Source: Phaeoceros laevis (lineage: Eukaryota > Anthocerotophyta > Anthocerotopsida > Notothyladales). Taken from it: a stretch of 49,832 nucleotides of DNA. Position numbers and translations under genes: made by a program. Below are positions 1 to 11,100 of this stretch, piece after piece. The stretch is taken from assembly GCA_049999765.1 (NCBI GenBank), contig JBNGIQ010009269.1:1-49832 (forward strand), in the 5' to 3' direction. Below the pieces are notes generated by a model. That model searched no databases and was not told where the DNA came from. It saw only the letters and a program-made list of their open reading frames with translations. Position 1 is the first letter of the stretch, and every line of letters starts with the position of its first letter.

Positions 1-780
1 TGCAGTCATGAGGGACTGGTCCACGAGGGTCGCGAACACTTGGATTCCATGGCTGAACAGCATGGCATCAAACCTAGTATTGAGCATTACAACTGCATGA
101 TTGATCTCCTTGCGCGTGCTGGCCAATTAGATGAGGCAGAGAAGATGCTATTATCATGTAAAGGCCAAAGTAATGTGGTGGGCTTGATGTCTTTGTTGAA
201 TGCCTGCAAAAGTCACGGGGATATAGAGAGGGCTGTGTGGTGTTTTGAAAGCATTGTTAGGCTGGACCCTCAAATGGCGTCTGCCTATGTGCTCATGGCC
301 AATGCCTACGCAGATGCAGGTAGGTGGACTGATGTAGACATGATTGAAACACAGAGAAGGGCAGCAGGAGCTAACAAGAAACCTGCAGTGGCGAGCATTG
401 AGGTGAACAAGGAGGTACACAGATTTCTGGTGGGAGAAAGTAGAAAGGATATTGCGCTTAAGGTAGAGAGCACATATGCACGTGTGAAGCAGGAAGGAGG
501 CCACGTACCTCACACAAAGTTGGTGTTGAAGCCACTTAGTGAGAAGGAAAAGGAAGATGTGCTGTGTGGGCATGCGGAGAAGCTAGCTCTGGCGTTTGGT
601 CTGTTGAACACTCCGAGTGGGACACCTCTGGTGGTAACGAAGAATCTACGCATGTGCAGTGACTGCCACAGCTCCACGGAAATCATGTCTAGGCTTGAAC
701 AGAGAGATATTGTGGTAAGGGATGGGTACCGTGTGCATCGATTCGCAAAGGGGCGTTGCAGTTGTAAGGGTCGACCGTGA
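1..780 (+). CDS. PPR protein, DYW class, C-terminal part (5' end outside window)
   Basis: The frame is open from base 1, so the gene starts to the left of the window; 259 residues are visible. It opens in a PPR motif (CSHEGLVHEGREHLDSM), then the E and E+ regions, then a DYW-type cytidine deaminase-like domain. The zinc/catalytic HxE is at H191-E193 (HAEK) and the CxxCH at C219, C222 and H223. Proteins of this class act in chloroplasts or mitochondria in site-specific C-to-U RNA editing. The usual terminal Cys-Ser-Cys-x-(D/E)-(Y/F)-W is altered: the protein ends CSCKGRP and stops at 778-780, so the DYW tripeptide is missing and no one-base shift restores it. Deaminase function is therefore uncertain, although the metal ligands are kept. 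No intron is seen. Family call is firm; target RNA unknown. Confidence 0.9.
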   Translation, partial: CSHEGLVHEGREHLDSMAEQHGIKPSIEHYNCMIDLLARAGQLDEAEKMLLSCKGQSNVVGLMSLLNACKSHGDIERAVWCFESIVRLDPQMASAYVLMANAYADAGRWTDVDMIETQRRAAGANKKPAVASIEVNKEVHRFLVGESRKDIALKVESTYARVKQEGGHVPHTKLVLKPLSEKEKEDVLCGHAEKLALAFGLLNTPSGTPLVVTKNLRMCSDCHSSTEIMSRLEQRDIVVRDGYRVHRFAKGRCSCKGRP

Positions 781-1084
781 GAATACTGAAGATCTAGGCA
801 GTTCTCAGGTGTGTGTGCGAGAGATTGTTGTCTTTCTCTTGGGTGTGAATGTGCTTGCTTAACTCTATCCCCGTCAAACTGAGATCGTCGTCTTTCTCTC
901 GGGGTGAATTCTGTAGACGATGATGAAGTTGTGTTGTAGTGGCAGACCATAGTGTGGTAGTGACAGACCAGCAGGGCCTTTGCTAGTTGTGCTATGGCTG
1001 CAAGTCTTTGATAGCCTTTGACAGCTTGGCTGACAAGTCTTTAGCATGACGACAGGCATGTTAAAGAGACCTGACCCTAATTCA

Positions 1085-1745
1085 GCTGTACAATGAGATG
1101 CGCTGGTCAAGTTTGGACCCAAGTCACAAATTTTTGTCGCTGCCTTGCAAGCTTGTGCAAAAGCTGAAGAGGTGGAATCTGGCAGGCAGGTGCACGCCGA
1201 TGTTTTGGAGAGTGGCAATCAGTACATGTGTTCCGTTTGCACCAGCCTGGTGGACATGTATGCAAAGTGTGGCCAATGTGTGGCCAATCGGAAGATGCAC
1301 GCAAAGTTTTTGACAGTCTGTCCACAAGGGATGCGGGAACATGGACTGGCATGATAAATGGGTATGCTGAGCATGGGCCCGGTACACAAGTGCTCGCATT
1401 ATATGCAAGGCCAAGGCCTGGTTTTAGCGAACAGTGCTATGTTTGATTGCCTTCTGAAGGCTTGTACAAGCGCTACAGCAGGGCAGGCAGCTGCGTTCAG
1501 AGGTCGCGGAAAGAGGAAGGACTACCTGAAGGTGACACAGTTCTGGGCAACTTTCTCATAAGTATGCATGCAAAATGTGGCCAGCTGCAGACGCAGGCAT
1601 TGTAATATCATGGTTGATCTTCTTAGGCGGGCAGGCCATTTAGGTGAGGCAGAGACGATGCTAAATCACCTGGGTGCAATAACGATGCTCTTGGGTTGAT
1701 GTCATTGCTGAATGCCTGCAGGCTCCTGCCACAGTGGCTGCTAAG
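1085..1745 (+). pseudogene. Decayed PPR gene, related to the PPR gene just upstream
   Basis: PPR-like peptides appear in order but in different frames: ACAKAEEVESGRQVHADVLE and SLVDMYAKCG (about 1145-1275), then DARKVFDSLSTRD and INGYAEHG (about 1290-1380), then NSAMFDCLLKACTSATA (about 1425-1475), GNFLISMHAKCGQL (about 1540-1590) and MVDLLRRAGHLGEAETML (about 1610-1665). At least three frameshifts and several stops separate them. The last part, including LMSLLNAC near 1700, matches the equivalent stretch of the DYW gene at 120-210. This is therefore a degenerate relative, probably from a tandem duplication, with no E/E+/DYW tail left. It is not translatable as one protein. Confidence 0.8.
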
Positions 1746-3014
1746 CCCCAGTATTTCCGTGCAAGTCCACATGCCCTTATGGCGACCATGTCTGCGAATT
1801 GCGGACAGATGTAGTGATGGAGACAGAGTGGTTGGGGAAAGGTGGCAGAAAGAAGCCCTCGCGGGCTTAGTATCACTCATGATTCGACGAGTCCATGCGA
1901 ACTTCTGGTCCTCACGAACCCTAACTTACCTCCGACACTGCGGACTTGGCGCCACTGCATTGCAGCTGCCTGCTCATTATTCAAGCGCCGGCCTCAATCA
2001 AGCGCGTGCCTCTAGCTCAAGCGCGTGCCTCTCATTAGCTGCCTGCTCGTTAAAACGGCTCATTCAAGCCAAGTGCGAGTTCACTGTCGGAGGGCCTCGA
2101 CCAGCTCCGCAAAGTTAGCCTGGCGCCCGTCCTGGCCGGAGTCCAAGTTCACCGTCCCGGCCGGGTCGGGAACTAAGTTTGAGCTTGTGCAATTGAAAAG
2201 GTGAAGAAGATGCGTCGAACAGACTATTGAGAGCCGATTTGCACAAGACAGCTGCAATTGAGTGCAGTACTTGAGCCAAGCCTGATGCCGTTCCTATTTG
2301 TGCAGTGTGTGGACAATAAGAGGCGATGGTGGAGTGGCGATCGATGAAATCGGCATGGCGCCCGCTGCTACCGGCACCGACGCGTAACCCAGTCGAGGAC
2401 TTGTCCTACCGGCATGGCCGCTACGTGACCGTTAGTACATGCGACGCCATACCGGAGCCGCATACAGCGCATACCGAAGATGCATACCCTAGCCGAGTCC
2501 TGTCGCTTGAGCATAACGGCAAGGCAATCCCGTTCGCGGGCGGGAGGTCAGGGCTGTACCAGAGACACGACCAGTTTAGGCGTAGGAATACCGGGCACTG
2601 GACCCAAAAGAGGCTGAACGTACCAAACACTAGCACGTTTTCATGTCAAATCTGTTTCTAAGAAATAACTTCTTTATATTATGTCTAAATCAGAAAAAAA
2701 CCAGAAAAATAAGTTCCCCGGCAGGATACAACCCTATACCCCAACTGCCAGATCTTTTGAACCAGGAACGAATAAACTAGTCCTTACGGTACCGGGACCG
2801 GCCCTACTACTAGACCGGGACCGGCCCTTCTACTCTAGTAGTAGCTGACCATACTCGTCTAGACTAGAATCCTTGGGTTACTTTTTTCTGAAAGAGCGAC
2901 ACGTGGTGAGGCTGCCACGTCTCTAGTTCCACTTGTCGTCCACGAATCCTGTTGTTCAACGGATGCCGTCGCCAGAGCCTCGGCCGCCATCATCGCTGGT
3001 AGAAGCGAGTCCCA
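1746..3014. other. Intergenic stretch, no supported gene
   Basis: ORFs here (for example 2326-2661) have no recognisable domain and no intron-phase support. The only structure seen is a short imperfect direct repeat near 2793-2834 (two units around CCGGGACCGGCCCT) in a GC-rich patch, followed by a CTAGTAGTAG stretch. Confidence 0.5.
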
Positions 3015-3378
3015 ATGGCGAATGCCAAGGAGGAGCAGGCGCTGGAGGAAAAGGGGATCAAAGAAGGAGACGTGGTCTGCACCAGATGGCGCGGCGGTCA
3101 GTCCAGTCTGGTTAACTATGGCTGCATCTCTAGAAATTCAGGGCTTTGCCAGTCCTCACGTCGTAGTCTGTGCTAAGTGCCGGAAGCGGTTGCTGCTGAT
3201 GCTGCCTCCAGGTACTCGGGAAGGGACGGTGGAGCACATCGCCAGGACCACAGATGAGCATCCGCACCCCCCCAAGGTGATCTTCACCAACCAGAGGGGC
3301 AAGCAAGTGGCTCACAACCCTTCCACCCTGGCCAAGAAGGGCACGGAAGAATACAAGAAAGAATGTGGTCATGACTGA
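3015..3378 (+). CDS. Small Hva1/TUDOR-domain (PF11160-type) protein, 2 exons
   Basis: Two exons, 3015-3096 and 3212-3378, separated by a 115-bp intron with a GTCAGT donor and a CAG acceptor. They join in phase 1 to give 82 residues. The splice joins RWRGG to TREGTVEHIA, rebuilding a compact TUDOR-like fold: KEGDVVCTRW, then REGTVE, then PPKVIFTNQRGKQVAHNP. This is the signature of the 'hypervirulence associated protein TUDOR domain' family, named from fungi but widespread in plants, fungi and bacteria as small stand-alone proteins. The molecular role is unknown; nothing here suggests pathogenicity. The ATG at 3015 is the first in frame. Unspliced, the first exon reads into stops, which supports the intron. 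Family assignment is from memory of the motif. Confidence 0.75.
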
Positions 3379-5313
3379 GACCTGCCGTGTGGACTAGAAA
3401 TACCTCGCAGTGTTCATCTTGTTTGCTTTGGCGGCCTCCACGGCAATAGTGTTTTCAGGCCAGTAGAGCTGTAAGGATGTTGGTCATGAATGTAGATACA
3501 GCGTAACATGTTTTGACCCTCTGTTGGAAGCTTTCTCACGTTTTCAACATAAGTATCGGTGTTGCAAAGTGAAACATAGCCAGAAAGAGGTGCTAGGAGA
3601 GCTCCCACGGTGTCTTGACATCTGACAGAGAAACAGATGGGCTAACAGCCCTTCCTGACAAACCACCTATACATGTGCATGCATGAACCCTTGGATTGCT
3701 ACACGAGTTGAGAGTCTCAGTTCTGGGTTACAGAACTGACATAGAAGTCCACACTTTGAGCAAGGGATGTGACTCGGGAGACCTGCAGGCACAAACCAAC
3801 GAGCAACTTAGGATAGCTTTTTCCAACTTCCTGTGCACTCGAGCTCCAGGAATAGACCTCCAGGGCGAATAGATACAATCCGTGGCTAACGTCACAAGTA
3901 GAAGAAGGTCCGCCTCGAAAAAGAGTGAAGGGCTGATAATAAACAGCTTGCTGGCCGGCAAACAACTTGAAGCACAAATTTGAGCACCAACTTTCAAACT
4001 TGTGTGCAAACTGTCACCTCACTGACAGTAAACCACATGTTCATGCGATTCAGCAGGCTGGGAACCGTCCCACGCTTGACGATACACTGTCACAAAACCT
4101 GCGACTAAAAGATGCCTCCACGCCAAAGACAGAGAGGGTACTCAAAATGCTCAGCAAATTAAAGCCGGATCACAACATGCCAGTCTCTCCCTGCGCCACA
4201 CGGCTGCACCCGCTCGCAGGCAACAATTGCGCCAAAGCAAGACAAGCATTTACACAACAGAAACCGTAAAGTTCAGTAGCTTCCTAATAAGCAGTCGTCA
4301 CTGACTCCTCCTGTTACCAACAAACGCAGACAGCAGCGCACCTTCTCGCTTCCAGCAGCGAACAAGCCAATGTCTACGGGAGCCAGACATCTCCTCCATC
4401 AACAGGGCCTCCAGGCTGAGGCTTGGCCGACTTCAGTCAACTGAGGACGGAAACCACCACCCGATGGATGCCAGGACACGTTGTGATCAAGGCCACTATA
4501 AAATATGATGAGCACCAGATAAGCCCCTGCCAACACAGCGAGCCCCAGCTCACCCGGTGCGCCATAGCTGTAGCTAACCACTCGGCACCCTCCAAGACAA
4601 GGCATTAACATCATCGGTGACAACGAGGCGGTGCAAACCCTAACCTTTTCGGCCCCTAGTTTTCCGGATCGATTGACAAAGTGCCACATGTGTAGGAATT
4701 ACAACTCCGGATCCGGTCATCCTCCTCAAACTATAAACCCCAGCCATTCTCGGTGGTGGTAAAAATCAGCAGGAATCCACACCGGTAACACAGCCGCTGC
4801 CTCTTCGTCCTATGTTGGGAATTACAACACCACGAATGCCGACTCAATCCTGGAATGTTACTACACTGCAATCTAGTACCTATGAAGTTATGACCGAAAT
4901 CTTCAAACGAATTTCCACAGTGAGCAGATTGCAGATTGTCAGTCCTCAGTAGCGCAGCAGAAAGAAATTTTATTGCAGGGAATTTTATTGGAGTCCTATG
5001 CCACCACTTTGAAGTCTTCAACACTTCAAAATTCCTGACTGCTGAGCGACAAGTTTGAGAGACAGCAAGAATGGCTCGACTTAGAACACTAAAATTACAC
5101 GGAATGGGAGACTACCAGAGCTCTAGGCAATGCGCCTACGAGATCTCCAGTCACAGTGCTGCGGGGCACCCAGGTGAGAATGTGAGCTCTGGCGGGAGCA
5201 ACCGAATGCGGCCTTAGCTAAAGCTGCAATACATATGCGCTCTTGAAAGCGGTAACGCTCGCGATTTACAGCATTTAAATTGTGCTTGCAAGCTGAACTT
5301 GTGCGATTTCTCA
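3379..5313. other. Intergenic stretch, about 1.9 kb
   Basis: No gene is supported. The most protein-like ORF is 4399-4689 on the minus strand (96 aa). It has one hydrophobic segment (GLAVLAGAYLVLIIFY) followed by a Gly/Pro-rich tail, but no relative is recognised and no partner exon is found. It could be a membrane microprotein or chance. Confidence 0.4.
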
Positions 5314-5727
5314 TCAGTTGTCTGCGGATCCAATCGAGCCGGCATCCACATTGAGGCTCACAGTCGGCTGCAGTTGGACGCCTCCACCTGCTGTCATCAC
5401 CACGTCCCGAGGAGGCTCCAGAAGAGTTCCTTGGCCCCCCACCGATTGGAAGCCGCCTCCGGATCCGCTACCACTCCCAGCAACCGGCTCTTCCGAGTAC
5501 CTCCCGCACTTCCACCCGCACAGGAGGCAGTTGCAGAAGCAGAGTGACTTGGCGTCGGGCTCCTGGCCAGCGCCTCCGTCTTTCTTGTACCCCTGCTCGA
5601 GGCAGCAACATTCCAGGTTCCACAGCCCCTGGCCGCAGGCGATGGTGAAGGTAGGGCAAGTGCAGGAACACACCCTCCCGCAGGTGAAGGTGCAGCAGCA
5701 GATGAAGCACTTGCAGTAGCGCTCCAT
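5314..5727 (-). CDS. Cysteine-rich hypothetical protein, 137 aa
   Basis: Single-exon ORF with 18 cysteines in the first 74 residues, in CC, CCC and CxC clusters (residues 5, 7, 10-12, 16, 20, 22, 24, 31, 40-42, 63, 65, 67, 70, 74). A Ser/Gly linker and a cysteine-free tail of about 60 residues follow. There is no signal peptide. The Cys-dense block resembles metal-binding or palmitoylated Cys-rich plant proteins, but no family is recognised. The opposite strand over the same bases is also open, which lowers confidence. An AGCTACCTAGGTAGCT palindrome lies just upstream of the ATG (about 5740-5755). Confidence 0.45.
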   Translation of the reverse strand: MERYCKCFICCCTFTCGRVCSCTCPTFTIACGQGLWNLECCCLEQGYKKDGGAGQEPDAKSLCFCNCLLCGWKCGRYSEEPVAGSGSGSGGGFQSVGGQGTLLEPPRDVVMTAGGGVQLQPTVSLNVDAGSIGSADN

Positions 5728-6253
5728 GGCCGGCTACCTAGCTACCTAGGTAGCTCCTGCTGCTGCTGCCTGAAGCGAGACTTAGTGCAGGCCCGCCTGC
5801 GCGTCGAATGCCGCACCCTCCAGTCCCAAGATGCGTGGCCACACAACCATGAGGTGCCGTTTGTGTGCGAGGCTCGTCTGCTGGGAGCAGCCGGAATCTC
5901 CATGGATTCCAGGATCTCTAGCCGCAATGCTCGGAGGCTGTGAAGTCGTCCTCTGTCAACGACCCGCACAACTGACTAGCGTGGTGGAAAGTCGAGAGCT
6001 GCTGTCTTCAACGAGGCCACTTTTAGGCTACCTACGAAGCAGGCAAGGAAACCGGGGCGGGATCTGGTTTATTGTAATGCTTTATTAATTTTAATGATAA
6101 TCATAATATTAAGTGAACAATGTCCAGAAGACGCCAGAAGAAAGGTTATGGACATTATGGACAGCTGCGGTGCTTGGGCTTGCTGCCTGATATGTCGAGT
6201 TGTTGGCATCTTTCTCAGTACTAGTCAGTCTCAATGTTGCTTGGTGGAAATAA
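5728..6253. other. Intergenic stretch
   Basis: Nothing supported apart from the palindrome and a CTGCTGCTGCTGCC run near 5757-5770. The 3' end of the F-box gene enters from the right. Confidence 0.4.
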
Positions 6254-6370
6254 CTAATGAATTGGCAGATCCGTCCAAGTTGGTCGACGACCATGTAAAC
6301 ACGAGGACTGTATCCATTGGCAAGAGCCGTCCAACATGTGGTAAGCCATGGTCCACCAGTCCTCTCCTCT

Positions 6371-7564
6371 TCATTTTCCTCCAGCATAAGCTAGTAGGAG
6401 CACCATGTTGCCAACAATGTGCGCCTTGCGCACGAATATCATAACTAGCTCCTGCAACGCAGGTGGTCGCTGCTGTGAAAGCACACGCTCCCACCGCCTA
6501 CTAGTGCTTGATTCATTCACCCTCAACTTGTACAGAAACAATCCTTTCTTATCTTCTTCTGTACCGTAAGCAAACACGACGTCGGTGCGGCCGTCTGAGA
6601 GAAGCAAAAAATGCCTTCGCGGTGGACGGGGAAGTGCAGTGACCGTGATAGATATGCCCTCTCCCCAGCCGCTCAACCGTGCCACCGTAGACATCGCCCC
6701 ATCGATATCGTTGCTTGGTGAAACAACAGCGTACTTCCCTCCACTGATGAGGGCTGTTGTTCTGTTGAGACCAAAACCAGAACCCTGGAAAAAGACTTGA
6801 GCATCATCTCGGCAGGCCGTTGTCCGCCAATGGGTGGGAGTGCTGGAGAGAGCATGCAAAAAGGTATGGCAGGAGCCGTCGGGACACACAACAGTGTGCT
6901 GGGCACACACTCGGAAGTTGGTGCCTTCTGCTGGCACCAGCCAAGCGTCGCAGCTAAGCCAATGTCTGGACCCCAGCAGCAGCACAGGCAGCTCCCGCCA
7001 GGTTTGCTTTGCAGGGTTGAGTAGCGCGACCCGCAATTGTCCGGCCCCAACAGCCATGGCCACAAGAGGCAGTCCGCTGTGACTCAGTAGTGTTACCGAT
7101 TCATGGTGCAGCCATGTCAAGCCTGGGATGTCCACCGTGCGCATCTTCAACCGGGTGGTAGGCTGGATGACAGCCTCGCTCATCCCGGTCAGACGTAGAT
7201 TTAATTTGCAAACGGGGTAACCACGACGGAAGGAGATCAACGTTGTCTGCTCCTGAAAAGCCTTCGAGATCATGAGCTCCTTCCATCGTTTGCACACGAT
7301 CCGGAATCGAGCTTGGCTGGGTGCCGGCAGAAATAGAAGCACTCTCTCCACCAGTTCTTGGGGCATACGTCCCCACACAGATTCGACAAGCGTCGGCCAT
7401 CCATCCTTGCTGCTGCTGGTCAGAAACTCCTCCACCACCAACACCTCCAGGCGGCAACCTACAGACCCTGCCATAATGGCGCACATGAGTTGTGACTTGC
7501 CCGAGTCTACTTCCAGAGGCTTTAATAAATCCGCATGTACATACTCTAGTATAGCAACTTCCAT
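6371..7564 (-). CDS. F-box protein (kelch/F-box-associated type), probably truncated by an in-frame TGA
   Basis: 397-residue single-exon ORF. An F-box lies at about residues 62-106 (VWGRMPQELVERVLLFLP, then FRIVCKRWKELM). This domain docks to SKP1 in SCF ubiquitin ligases. The rest is a beta-rich, Trp-containing region like the F-box-associated/kelch part of plant F-box proteins (for example PAKQTWRELPV). The frame ends at a TGA (6371-6373) but continues in the same frame for 38 more codons to a TAG at 6254-6256, including WTMAYHMLDGSCQW. The related pseudogene at 48.8-49.4 kb has the matching WAMAYHMLEHSCQW, so this tail is ancestral coding sequence and the TGA is probably premature. Start codon unsure: M1, M27 or M31. 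Target proteins unknown. Confidence 0.75.
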   Translation of the reverse strand: MEVAILEYVHADLLKPLEVDSGKSQLMCAIMAGSVGCRLEVLVVEEFLTSSSKDGWPTLVESVWGRMPQELVERVLLFLPAPSQARFRIVCKRWKELMISKAFQEQTTLISFRRGYPVCKLNLRLTGMSEAVIQPTTRLKMRTVDIPGLTWLHHESVTLLSHSGLPLVAMAVGAGQLRVALLNPAKQTWRELPVLLLGSRHWLSCDAWLVPAEGTNFRVCAQHTVVCPDGSCHTFLHALSSTPTHWRTTACRDDAQVFFQGSGFGLNRTTALISGGKYAVVSPSNDIDGAMSTVARLSGWGEGISITVTALPRPPRRHFLLLSDGRTDVVFAYGTEEDKKGLFLYKLRVNESSTSRRWERVLSQQRPPALQELVMIFVRKAHIVGNMVLLLAYAGGK

Positions 7565-8139
7565 TCCAGGAATCCGAAGTTAGCAGCTTCTTTTACGGGC
7601 AGCACTCATTACTCAACTTTAGAGGTTTCAGCTCACGGATCAGCGAGATGCGGTTGGCACGATAATCAAGCTTTTAGTAGAACGTAATAGTCACATGATC
7701 CATTCAATGCAAAACGGAACCCTCAATCCAGATTAGTAGACATTCTCGCGTGCACATTATTACCGGTCCCAATTGGAACCTTCAAATAGTCAACCATGCA
7801 GGACCGTATGCCTACACTCCCTGAAACTTAGTTGGGACATGGTTCCTTTGCAACTCGTCCGCAGCGACCTTGCATGTTGACATATTCACAAGCTTTGGGC
7901 TACCCAGCATTGTCTGGCCCATAACCAGTAAGGTGTTGGGTGTGAAAATATAACATGCTGCTCTCATCACAGTGCCCGATATGATGTACACATTAATGGC
8001 TGGTGTAATCTTTTCTCCCCCGCAAGCTGTGCGGACTGCAGACACTTGCTCCTCCACAAGGAGAGCACATGGCAGGTGAAAAGAATAGAGAGCTCTCGGC
8101 ACCGATGCCATGTCAGCACCGATACCGTCCTGTATGTAT
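7565..8139. other. Intergenic region between F-box and auxilin-like genes
   Basis: Promoter side of the F-box gene and 3' flank of the auxilin-like gene, both on the minus strand. A minus ORF at 7812-8213 reads across the auxilin last intron and flank and has no family features. Confidence 0.4.
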
Positions 8140-11100
8140 TCAGAACAGCTCCTCAGAGTTAAACTTATTCCACGCTTCCTGCATTCCAAACGGAGGATTA
8201 GGCTTTGCTGCACGGACTTTGCACCCCTTACAACATTTGCCTGTGCTGCTCAACGATAACATAGTAGAAGTACGTACCTTGAGAAGGTCAAAGACTTTCT
8301 CGGCAATATACTTTTGCTGCACTGTGGCTCCTTTCTGCTGAACTTTGTCGGGGTGCACACAGAGAGTAGCTTTTCTATATGCTTTCTTCACAGCGATTGC
8401 ATTAATAATATCAGTCAGTGATACAGGTTGCCACCCGCACTCTGGCCACAATACCTGAGCAACAATCATCAGCAAAGCGGTTAGAACTCCAACAAGTACT
8501 GTCAGATCACACCACAGGAACATGGCGACACAAAAAGTACTGGGCAGATGATATATCCTTTCACAGGGATACAAGGGAAAGGAGAGTACATATTGTAGGG
8601 TTGAAAGAAGAGCACGCAGGTTTCCCTCCTTCCCCGCGGCCCACCTTTTTATCTCCATGTCAAGCACTTCTCCAGCCCTCTGAACAAGGAAGATTAAAGA
8701 CAAACATGTTTACATAGGGGATATTGCACTCGCCGAAGTGCAGAACAACAGATTGAGAAAACGTGAACAAAGCAAACAACTTTCGTATCTGTGAACAAAC
8801 CCACACCTGCTTCTCAGCTTGTTCAAACTGGTTTTCTAAATCCCGTTGATTCTTGTCTGCAAGTGCCTTGGCCTGCAAACCAACAGCATAAGAACATTGG
8901 GATAAGCGCACATGCATTAGGGGTACACATCAATGTTTGTTTGGTCCCAGAAGAAGCTCAGTGCACTGCAGTCACGGACATACCAAAACAATGCCACAAG
9001 GCTGTAGCCAAGTCCAGAAAGATGCTTACCGCCCTCTCCATTGTGCGCTGATGACGTTCCAGTCTTGCTCTCCGCCGATCAGGTGTTTCACCCTCGATTT
9101 CTTGAAACTCATCTTGAGCAGCTGAAGGGGCTGCAAGTGCACCAAGTCAGCCACAAGCCAAATAGTTCCTAACTGTGCACCACTCGCAATCTGCAACTGC
9201 TACTGCCAATGCATATTCAGAATTCAACAGTCCAAGATCAAGTACAGCCTTCCAAAGAAAACTTGAAAAGTCGTAACAACATTTACAGTAGCAACATTTA
9301 CACACAAGTTGGAACGACAATCACACTGATTATTCAAATCCATAAGAATTACTCTCTACCCACCAAAAAGAGAAGTCCAGTCGTCAATATTTGTTGTCGA
9401 TGGAACTTTCCTCACCCCCGGTGCTGATGATGGTGGCCTCATTTGCCCTTCACTGCCAAATGCCTGGCTTGTTCGCTGATCTGTTGTGAAATCCTGCAAA
9501 GGTCCAAAAAGAACAGTGAGGCACAGCCTAAGGTGCACTTAGGGCTGATAGTTGAACCTAATCTACAACAATTTGATGAACTTGTCAACCAAGCATTGTC
9601 AGGTGTGTCTCCTACAAAATTCTGTGGCCGTTGACGCGGTTCACTGTTTGCTCTGGTACCCATATTGAACAGTTTATCAAGATCATTATCATTCCTTCGT
9701 TGCTGCTCCCTTGCCCTCTCAGCAGCAGCTCGTTCGGCCCTCTCAGAAGCAGCTCGTTCAGCCCTCTCACGAGCTTCAGCAGCAGCCCGCTCTGCAGCCC
9801 GCTCCCTTACCTCAGCAGCAACGCTCTCTGTTGCTGCACGCTCTGCTCTCGCTCTCGCATCTGCAGTAGCCCTTGCTCTGGCCTCAGCAGCAGCTCTCTC
9901 CCGTGCTTCTGCTGTAGCTCTTTCAACAGCAGCCCTCTCAACCTTTTGTCTGGCCTCGATAGCTGCTGCAGTTCTTTCAGCTCTTTCCTTAGCCTCAGCA
10001 GCTGCCCTTTCACGTGCCTCTGCTGCGGCCCTTTCCACAGCAGCCCTTTCTGCTCTCTCTTTAGCCTCAACCGCTGCTCTTTCACGCGCTTCTGCTGCTG
10101 CCTTCTCCACTGCAGCCCTTTCAGCTCTCTCCCTTGCCTCTATAGCTGCTCTTTCACGCGCTTCTGATGTAGCCCTCTCTACAGCTGCCCTCTCAGCAGC
10201 CCTATCTTTCTCACGTTCTCTTTCTCTTTCCTTCAAACGCTCTTTTTTCTGTCTTTCCCTTTCCTTCTCCTCTTTGATCTGCTTCTCCTTTTCCTGTTTT
10301 TCCCGGTCCCTCTCCTGTTTCTCCCTGGCTTCCCGCAATATTTGTTCCCGAGCCTCCTTGCCTTCCTTTTATCTTGCTACACCTCTTGCCTCCCTCTTCT
10401 TGTCTTCCCTGACCTTCTCCCTTGCTTCTTTTGCTTGTCTTAACTTCACCTCTCCCCTGTTCAGATTATCTTTCATCTCTCCTTGATAGCCAGTACCATC
10501 ATTAGCACCACTAGCCTCCTCCTGAGGCCAACTAGAGGCTTCAGATTTGTGTAGGACACTCGCCATAAACTCTTCCAGACCACCTATACCCTTGGCTGCT
10601 GCAGCTGCCATCACTTCATTCTCAACAGTTGAAGCAAGCGGTGGAGATCTAGGCTGCTGGTAGAAAGGCAGGTCTTCAGCCGTGTCCTGGGAGGAAGACT
10701 CACTCTTGTAATCTGGCACACTCTGTTCTTGTTGAAAGTATGTTTGAGGGGGAAACACGTGTCTCTTATTGGGCCAAGAAGGAGCTTGACGATATGGGGG
10801 GGGCGTAGTTGAGGGTGCTGTGACGAGCTGGACTTCATCGACTGTCAACCATTGTTCTTCACCTGCTTGACCTGTTTCAGTCTCCAGCTGTACAGAAGAC
10901 ACATCCACATTTGGTTCAAACAAAGGAAATCCATAATCTTCTGTCGTCATATTTGGGGCTGATCTTCCAAAGTCGTTTTGCTTGGTGTCCTTAGCAGTGC
11001 GAGACACCTTTGGAAAATATGCAGCCTCCACTCTGTCTGGCTCTACAAACACTGCTGGAGGATCTGAATATGGGCTGGACACTGGAGCCTGAAACACATC

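Noticed and set aside
4399-4689. 96-aa ORF with one hydrophobic segment
   Set aside because: No relative or exon partner; mentioned only inside the intergenic entry.
7812-8213. 133-aa minus ORF overlapping the end of the auxilin-like gene
   Set aside because: It runs through the last intron and flank in a different frame from the J domain; no features.
10303-10374. Short intron removing the auxilin TAA
   Set aside because: The 66-nt candidate is purine-rich, lacks a pyrimidine tract and is shorter than nearly all plant introns; the frame is coding on both sides.
9631-10486. Long plus-strand ORFs rich in Ser, Leu and Ala
   Set aside because: They are antisense to the Arg/Glu/Ala coiled coil of the auxilin-like gene; repeated GCX/GAX codons keep all frames open.
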